Positions 58,439 through 64,000 of a stretch of DNA of 64,000 bases are shown here, one piece after another. A program made the position numbers and the translations under genes. This DNA comes from Lachnospiraceae bacterium (GTDB lineage: Bacteria > Bacillota > Clostridia > Lachnospirales > Lachnospiraceae), in contig JAJQDT010000147.1 of assembly GCA_021202075.1 (NCBI GenBank), positions 26,324 to 90,323 of the forward strand. Reading direction: 5' to 3'. Below the pieces are notes generated by a model. The model did no database searches and had not been told where the DNA came from. It saw nothing but the letters and a program-made list of their open reading frames with translations. The number at the start of each line of letters is the position of its first letter. The stretch's first letter is position 1.

Positions 58439-59221
58439 TTATGCCCCGCTCCCTCTCTTGCGGTACCGCCTCATTTTGGACGCAATCCGGTCGGGCTGCG
58501 CGATCCCAAATGCCATCTCATTTTCCCGGTACTGCAGAAGCGCCCGGAACATATACACATCCTCCGGCGTGGTCACCTTGATATTGCCCCGGTTCCCAGC
58601 CACGATATGCGGCTGCCGGCCGAGCGCGCGGTAAATCGTGCAGGCATCCACCATTCCCTCATAGCGATTCTCACGCGCACGAATTTTCTCATGCGCTTCC
58701 AGGATATCTTTCATATAAAAGCTCTGCGGCGCCTGTGCAGAAAAGCTTTCGCTGCGCAGCGGCACGTCGTCCACCTTTCGCCCGTCCCGGCTCACCATGA
58801 TGGTCTCATAGCAGGGAGTTGCCGTGATCGCGCTCCCATAAGCTTTGACACTCTCAATGTTTTCTGTGATTACATCGTATTCCACACAGGGGCGGACGCC
58901 GTCATGAATCAACACAATAGAATCCCCCGGATTCTCCTCCTGCGCTTTTTTCAGGGCATTGTAAATTGAATCCTGCGCCGTCTCGCCGCCCGGAACCACC
59001 GCCGCGAGCTTGTCAATATGGTAATCCTCCGCCAGAGCCTCGGCGTACTCGATATAATCCTTACTCATGGCCAGATAAATCCGGTCGATTTCATGATGGT
59101 CCTGAAACAGCTGCAGAGTGTGGATCAGAATCGGTTTTCCATTGATTTCAAGAAACTGCTTGGGAATCCCCGCGCCCATCCGGACGCCGCTGCCCCCGGC
59201 AAAAACAATCGCCAGATTCAT
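58439..59221 (-). CDS. IspD/TarI-like sugar (polyol) phosphate cytidylyltransferase
   Basis: MNLAIVFAGGSGVRMGAGIPKQFLEINGKPILIHTL; VLIHDGVRPCVEYDVITENI. Confidence 0.92.
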   Translation of the reverse strand: MNLAIVFAGGSGVRMGAGIPKQFLEINGKPILIHTLQLFQDHHEIDRIYLAMSKDYIEYAEALAEDYHIDKLAAVVPGGETAQDSIYNALKKAQEENPGDSIVLIHDGVRPCVEYDVITENIESVKAYGSAITATPCYETIMVSRDGRKVDDVPLRSESFSAQAPQSFYMKDILEAHEKIRARENRYEGMVDACTIYRALGRQPHIVAGNRGNIKVTTPEDVYMFRALLQYRENEMAFGIAQPDRIASKMRRYRKRGSGA

Positions 59222-59380
59222 CCGTCCCACTTCCTCTCTTTTCGCTCTCTTATCGCTCTCTTTTCGTTCTCACTGCGCCGTGCCTGGATGTTTCTGTGCT
59301 GCAAAACCGCATCACTCAAAACCCCGGCCATGCCGAAAACCCATTCTGTGACTCTTGCATCATCCGCGCAGCATACTGCG

Positions 59381-59456
59381 TCAAGGCCCTGTATGGCCTG
59401 CGATTCGCGCGCCAAACGATACAGGATGGGTAAGTTATTTCGCATCCGTTCCTTAC
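59381..59456 (+). repeat. Repeat family R4, copy D
   Basis: tcaaggccctgtatggcctgcgattcgcgcgccaaacgatacaggatgggtaagttatttcgcatccgttccttac. Confidence 0.6.
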
Positions 59457-59469
59457 ACTCCATGCAGAT

Positions 59470-60960
59470 TCATTTTTCAACGTCTGCATCCGGTTCCGCA
59501 AGCCCCGCAAGCTTCAGAATCCGTTCCGTCGCGTGCCCGTCGCACGCTCCGACATACGTCTCTCGAAATTCGTCAATCTCATCTGCATGAACGAGGTACC
59601 AGCTTCCGGCTGTCTGTTCAGAGAATTCTGTCGGCCGCTCAATGCTGACGTCCGGCTGTTCAGAAAATTCTGTCGGCTGCTCAATGCTGACGACTGTCTG
59701 TTTGGAGAATTTTGTCGGCTGCACAGACGGTTCGGCCGGCCTGGACAAGCTGAAAATCTCATCCTGCAGCGTTTCCCGCAGCTCTTCCTCCGTCTGCGCC
59801 AGCGGAAACGGAATGCTCCGGTAATCGATATAAAACCCTCTTGCCTGCTCATATTCGGTCAGATCCGGCGCATACAAAATCACCGGTCTGCGGTACAGCA
59901 GATAATCAAATAACACGGATGAATAATCGGTAATCAGCACATCCGCGACGGGAAAAAGCTCTTCCGTCGGAATCGAGCTATTGGAAACCTGACCATGCCG
60001 GTCAATGTGCGGATGCGCTTTTATCACGAAATACCATTCATCCTTTGATTCGTTTGCAATTTTCTGTATGACATCCAGGCCTTCCAGCACCGGCATCGCC
60101 GCATTTCCCCGGAACGTCGGCGCCCAGAGAGCAACTTTCTTCCCCGCCGCCTCCGGATGCTCCGTTTGGAACTGTGCCCGGCAGCGCGCATTCCAGGCTT
60201 CATCAAAATAGTAATCGGTCCGGCTGATTCCGGTCGCAAAAATATGTTCCCGCGATAAGCGGAGCGCCCATTCATGCACGGGCACACAGACCTCGGCGCT
60301 CATCGTTAAATATGTGTAATTGTCAAACATATTTCCGTGATATCCTTTTGGAATATCTTCTTCCGTGTCATAAGCGATTTTCTTCGTCAGCCCGCAGGAA
60401 TGCCAGAGCTGAATCACTTTCGTCTCCGGCCGTTTCCGGCAGGAGGACACCGGCAGAAAATAATCACAGATAAAAACATATTCCGCCACCGCGTACCGCC
60501 GCATGAAACGCAGCAGGTATTTCGCCATCGCGCCAAAGGAAAGCGAGTCAAAATCCGTAATGAACGTCTCAATTCTGAGAGGACCATTGATGGCAGCGTC
60601 CCCGCCTTCCGCGTCCGTTTTTGCACCTACAGGATGGATTGCATCCCCGTCAATAATGGAGGCTTTTACACTTGCAAGACGGGCTGTATCATCAGCCACA
60701 TTGGAAACAGATTGCAGTTTCTCCGGGCCACAGCCAGTTTCACCGGCAGCCTGACCATCCGGATTTTCCTGATAATGCTCCTGAAGATCTCTCATCGTCC
60801 CGGCCATCTTGCGCATGGAAAAAGGCATCTTGGTATGGTGCGCATCCGCGAAAATCACCAGCCCCTTCTCCACCGGTTTTGTCCGGTAAAGGCTGTAAAT
60901 CAGAGGAAGAACGACATTCTGCAGCAGCATTTTTATCCATTGTTTGATTCGAAACGTCAT
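59470..60960 (-). CDS. CDP-glycerol:polyglycerophosphate glycerophosphotransferase (TagF/TagB-like)
   Basis: QLWHSCGLTKKIAYDTEE; ATGISRTDYYFDE; VALWAPTFRGNA; DVLITDYSSVLFDYLLYRRPVILYAPDL; start at MTFRIKQW with GAGGAAA RBS. Confidence 0.94.
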   Translation of the reverse strand: MTFRIKQWIKMLLQNVVLPLIYSLYRTKPVEKGLVIFADAHHTKMPFSMRKMAGTMRDLQEHYQENPDGQAAGETGCGPEKLQSVSNVADDTARLASVKASIIDGDAIHPVGAKTDAEGGDAAINGPLRIETFITDFDSLSFGAMAKYLLRFMRRYAVAEYVFICDYFLPVSSCRKRPETKVIQLWHSCGLTKKIAYDTEEDIPKGYHGNMFDNYTYLTMSAEVCVPVHEWALRLSREHIFATGISRTDYYFDEAWNARCRAQFQTEHPEAAGKKVALWAPTFRGNAAMPVLEGLDVIQKIANESKDEWYFVIKAHPHIDRHGQVSNSSIPTEELFPVADVLITDYSSVLFDYLLYRRPVILYAPDLTEYEQARGFYIDYRSIPFPLAQTEEELRETLQDEIFSLSRPAEPSVQPTKFSKQTVVSIEQPTEFSEQPDVSIERPTEFSEQTAGSWYLVHADEIDEFRETYVGACDGHATERILKLAGLAEPDADVEK

Positions 60961-61123
60961 CTGCAATTTCCTCTTTTCCAGGCCTGGCTGCTGCAATATC
61001 CTTTATCCGCCCATGCAGTTACAGCGATTTCTCCTTTTTCATGAGCCGGTTCCTCATCTGTCATCTGACAGTATTGCTTACCCTCATCGCAGGATGGCCG
61101 CTGCTTAACATGCTCATCCCTCA

Positions 61124-63055
61124 TCAGGAATTTTTCTTGTTCTTCTTCCACGGTGACCGCTCCCGCTGCGCCATCTCCAGCGCCGCCGCGATCACCTTAT
61201 CCATATCATAATACTTATAGGCCCCGAGCCGTCCGCCGAAAACCACATTTTCTTCTTTATCCGCAAGCTCGCGGTATTTCTCGTAAAGGGCATTGTTTTT
61301 ATCATCATTTACCGGATAATACGGCTCCATCCCCGGATGCCATTCGGCGGAATACTCTCTGGAGATGATGGAATAATTCTTCGGATGCTCTGCCTCCGCC
61401 TCCGGCTCAAAGTGCTTGTGCTCAATGACGCGTGTATACGGCACCGCGCGGTCTGTATAATTCACGACCGCATTGCCCTGAACATTCGGCTGCTCGACCC
61501 GCTCCGTCTCAAACCGGACGCTCCGGTATTCCAGATGACCGTAGCAAAAGTCAAAATACTCATCAATCATACCGGTGTAAAGTACCCGGGAGTACATATC
61601 CGGGTGTTCCTTCCGCCAGGCAAAGAAGTCCGTGTCCGTCATCACATCCACGTTCTCCAGAAGCTTTTCTACCAGCTTTGTGTAACCGCCCATCGGAATT
61701 CCCTGATAGCGGTCGTTGAAATAATTATTGTCATAGGTAAACCGGAGCGGGAGCCTGCGGATGATAAACGCAGGCAGATCCTTGCAGTCTCTGCCCCACT
61801 GTTTTTCCGTGTAGCCTTTAACCAGCTTCTCATAGACATCCGGCCCCACTAAAGAGAGCGCCTGCTCCTCCAGATTCTTCGGCTCTGTGATCCCCAGGTC
61901 CGCAATCTGCCCGGCAATTTTCTCCTGCACCTCCCGCGGCGTTTTCAGGTTCCAGAGACGGCTGAATGTGTTCATGTTAAAGGGCATGTTGTAGAGCTCG
62001 TCCTTATAAATCGCCACCGGGGAATTGATGTAATGATTAAAATCGGCCAGATTGTTGACATATTTCCAGACCTTCTCATTACTCGTATGGAAAATATGCG
62101 CCCCATACCGGTGCACCTGGATGCCATCTACATCCTCCGTATAAATATTCCCGCCAATATGGCTGCGCCGGTCGATCACCAGACAGCGTTTTCCGATTTT
62201 AGTCATCTCATTCGCAAAGACTGCGCCAAAAAGCCCGGCGCCCACCACCAGATAGTCGTATTTTTTTCCCTGCGCTCTCTGCCGCGCGCGTTTCTCCTGC
62301 TTGCGCGTACGGATTTCCAGATTCTGCTGCTCGCGGTAGGCCTCGCAGACCTCCTGCGCGTTGCCAATCATGTGCATTTTTCCATGATCAAGCCAGAGCG
62401 CCTTGTCGCAAAGGTTCTTCACGGAATCCACATTGTGCGAAACGTAAAGCAGGGTGGTGCCGCTCGCGAGCATCTGCTGCATGCGCTCATTGCATTTCCG
62501 GCGGAATTTCATGTCGCCGACCTCCAGCACCTCATCCACAATCAGAATATCCGGGTTCACCACGGTAGCCACAGAGAATCCGAGCCGTGCCTTCATACCG
62601 GAGGAAAAATTCTTCACCGGTGAATCCAGGAATTTCTCCATATTTGCGAATTCCACGATCTCATCGAAATGCTCTTCCATGAACTGCCTGGAATGCCCAA
62701 GCACCAGACCGTTCAGGTAAATGTTTTCCCTGGCAGTCAGGTTCTGGTCAAACCCGGCACCCAGCTCAATCAGCGGCGCAGTCTTTCCGTGCACCGTCAC
62801 AGTTCCCTCATAAGGCTGCAGAATTCCGCTGACCGCTTTGAGCAGCGTAGACTTGCCGGAGCCGTTCGGCCCCACCAGACCCCAGGCCTCTCCCTGCTTT
62901 ACCTCAAAGCTGATATCCTGCAGCGCCAGGAATTCCTGAAACATCAGCTGGCGCTTTGCCAGCTTAATCGCGTATTCTTTCAGATTATCGACCTTCTCGC
63001 TGGCCAGATTAAACCGGATTTTTAAATGGTCTACCTCTATCACTGTTTTACTCAT
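61124..63055 (-). CDS. Fusion protein: polysaccharide ABC exporter ATPase (TagH/Wzt-like) + UDP-galactopyranose mutase (Glf)
   Basis: N-part GLVGPNGSGKSTLLKAVSGIL, NFSSGMKARLGFSVA, ILIVDEVLEVGD; C-part KKYDYLVVGAGLFGAVFANEMTKIGKRCLVIDRRSHIGGNIYTEDVDGIQVHRYGAHIFHTSNEKVW; one uninterrupted frame. Confidence 0.95.
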   Translation of the reverse strand: MSKTVIEVDHLKIRFNLASEKVDNLKEYAIKLAKRQLMFQEFLALQDISFEVKQGEAWGLVGPNGSGKSTLLKAVSGILQPYEGTVTVHGKTAPLIELGAGFDQNLTARENIYLNGLVLGHSRQFMEEHFDEIVEFANMEKFLDSPVKNFSSGMKARLGFSVATVVNPDILIVDEVLEVGDMKFRRKCNERMQQMLASGTTLLYVSHNVDSVKNLCDKALWLDHGKMHMIGNAQEVCEAYREQQNLEIRTRKQEKRARQRAQGKKYDYLVVGAGLFGAVFANEMTKIGKRCLVIDRRSHIGGNIYTEDVDGIQVHRYGAHIFHTSNEKVWKYVNNLADFNHYINSPVAIYKDELYNMPFNMNTFSRLWNLKTPREVQEKIAGQIADLGITEPKNLEEQALSLVGPDVYEKLVKGYTEKQWGRDCKDLPAFIIRRLPLRFTYDNNYFNDRYQGIPMGGYTKLVEKLLENVDVMTDTDFFAWRKEHPDMYSRVLYTGMIDEYFDFCYGHLEYRSVRFETERVEQPNVQGNAVVNYTDRAVPYTRVIEHKHFEPEAEAEHPKNYSIISREYSAEWHPGMEPYYPVNDDKNNALYEKYRELADKEENVVFGGRLGAYKYYDMDKVIAAALEMAQRERSPWKKNKKNS

Positions 63056-63066
63056 AAATTTATCCC

Positions 63067-63855
63067 TCAAATATACAAGACAAAGCGATCCTTCGAGCGC
63101 TGGAAGGTCCATGTGCCGAATGCCAGCATCAGAAACGCGATCAGCCAGCCGCCCCAGAAGATGCGCGGCCCCGGAAAGTTTCCATAATAAACCAGATCCC
63201 GGAACTGTGCCACATAATAATACAGCGGATTGAACGCCTTGACGAAAAAGATAACATTCGCCGGGAGTCTGTTGATCTCATAGATGATCGGCGTCACATA
63301 GAACCAGGCGGTCAGAACCGCACTGTAGATATGCTCCACATCGCGAAAAAACACATTAAACTGCGCAAGGAAAAAGCCAAGCCCGCAGCAGAACAGGTAA
63401 ATCTGCACGACCACCAGCGGGGTAAACAGCAGCGTCGGATAAAATCTGGCGCCGGTCGCGATCATCACAATAATCAGCGCCCCAAACGACAATACCATAT
63501 CCACCATTGCACTTGTCACCCTTGCAAGTGTAAATACATATTTTGGCACATAGACCTTTTGCAGCAGGGAGGCGTTCCCTGTCACGGATTTCATAGCGGA
63601 ATTGGTGCTCGTCTTCAGAAAGTCATACATCAATCGCCCGGACAGCAGATAAACCGGGTAATTTTCAATCTTTTTCCCCAAAAGGTTAGAAAATACAATC
63701 ACCAGCACAATCATATACAGCAACGGCTGGAGAATCGACCACACATAGCCCAGGACGCTGCGCCGATATTTCAGCTTCAGATCGCGCTTTACCAGTTCAA
63801 GAATCAGATCCCTGTACTTAAACAATGTACGGATCCGGTAATTCAATAATTCCAT
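63067..63855 (-). CDS. ABC-2 polysaccharide/teichoic acid exporter permease (TagG-like)
   Basis: LVKRDLKLKYRRSVLGYVWSILQPLLYMIVLVIVFSNLLG; start at MELLNYRI with GGAGGAAACG RBS. Confidence 0.94.
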   Translation of the reverse strand: MELLNYRIRTLFKYRDLILELVKRDLKLKYRRSVLGYVWSILQPLLYMIVLVIVFSNLLGKKIENYPVYLLSGRLMYDFLKTSTNSAMKSVTGNASLLQKVYVPKYVFTLARVTSAMVDMVLSFGALIIVMIATGARFYPTLLFTPLVVVQIYLFCCGLGFFLAQFNVFFRDVEHIYSAVLTAWFYVTPIIYEINRLPANVIFFVKAFNPLYYYVAQFRDLVYYGNFPGPRIFWGGWLIAFLMLAFGTWTFQRSKDRFVLYI

Positions 63856-64000
63856 CGTTTCCTCCGTTATCTTCCTCACATTCTCATACCCATCCACATA
63901 ACAAAGCGTATTCTATCATATCTCTGCAAGTATTTCAATAAACAAATCCCCGTCTTCAGAAGTTAACGCTGAAATTTTCGGGAGCAAAAGCCACCCCTGA

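Noticed and set aside
57546-58969. 362-aa and 421-aa plus-strand ORFs antisense to the SDR and IspD-like genes
   Set aside because: Low-complexity Pro/Ser/Arg-rich shadow ORFs over strong minus-strand genes.
59614-59740. Possible CRISPR-like array
   Set aside because: Repeats are contiguous 42-mers without spacers and keep the reading frame of the TagF-like protein.

Overview
Chromosomal window that looks like a gut-type Lachnospiraceae/Clostridia genome (inferred from protein character and gene order). Almost all genes lie on the minus strand. Core genes: secA (partial), infC-rpmI-rplT with an attenuator leader, thrS with an upstream T-box, asnS, and a DUF951/rpsF/ssb/rpsR/gdpP/rplI/dnaB block. 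Accessory genes: a compact HipA-like kinase with a partner gene; an ABC transporter with a secreted NEW3 protein; a sugar isomerase/xylulokinase/galM cluster; a VanR/VanS-like two-component system next to a class B sortase; a cytoplasmic ParB-like/BMP fusion; an AAA-ATPase/PD-(D/E)XK gene with a truncated duplicate; an IS110 remnant; a NagZ-like GH3; two large secreted adhesin-like proteins (LRR/FN3 and tandem C-type-lectin domains); a gutted Rpn-type nuclease pseudogene; and a cell-surface polymer cluster (GT2, LicD, SDR, IspD/TarI-like, TagF-like, ABC-2 permease) containing an in-frame fusion of an ABC exporter ATPase with UDP-galactopyranose mutase. Strongest unexplained signals: (1) the ATPase-UGM fusion; (2) a ~55-90 bp structured repeat lying directly 3' of intrinsic terminators (9 copies seen); (3) in-frame micro-duplications encoding hydrophilic inserts in at least five unrelated proteins; (4) a HipA-like kinase gene bracketed by inverted copies of another repeat, one carrying a nested MITE-like insertion; (5) an orphan promoter plus interleaved inverted repeats between the IS110 remnant and the GH3 gene; (6) tandem hairpin repeats with covarying arms upstream of a response regulator. 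All homology calls are from reading the sequence; no database search was run.
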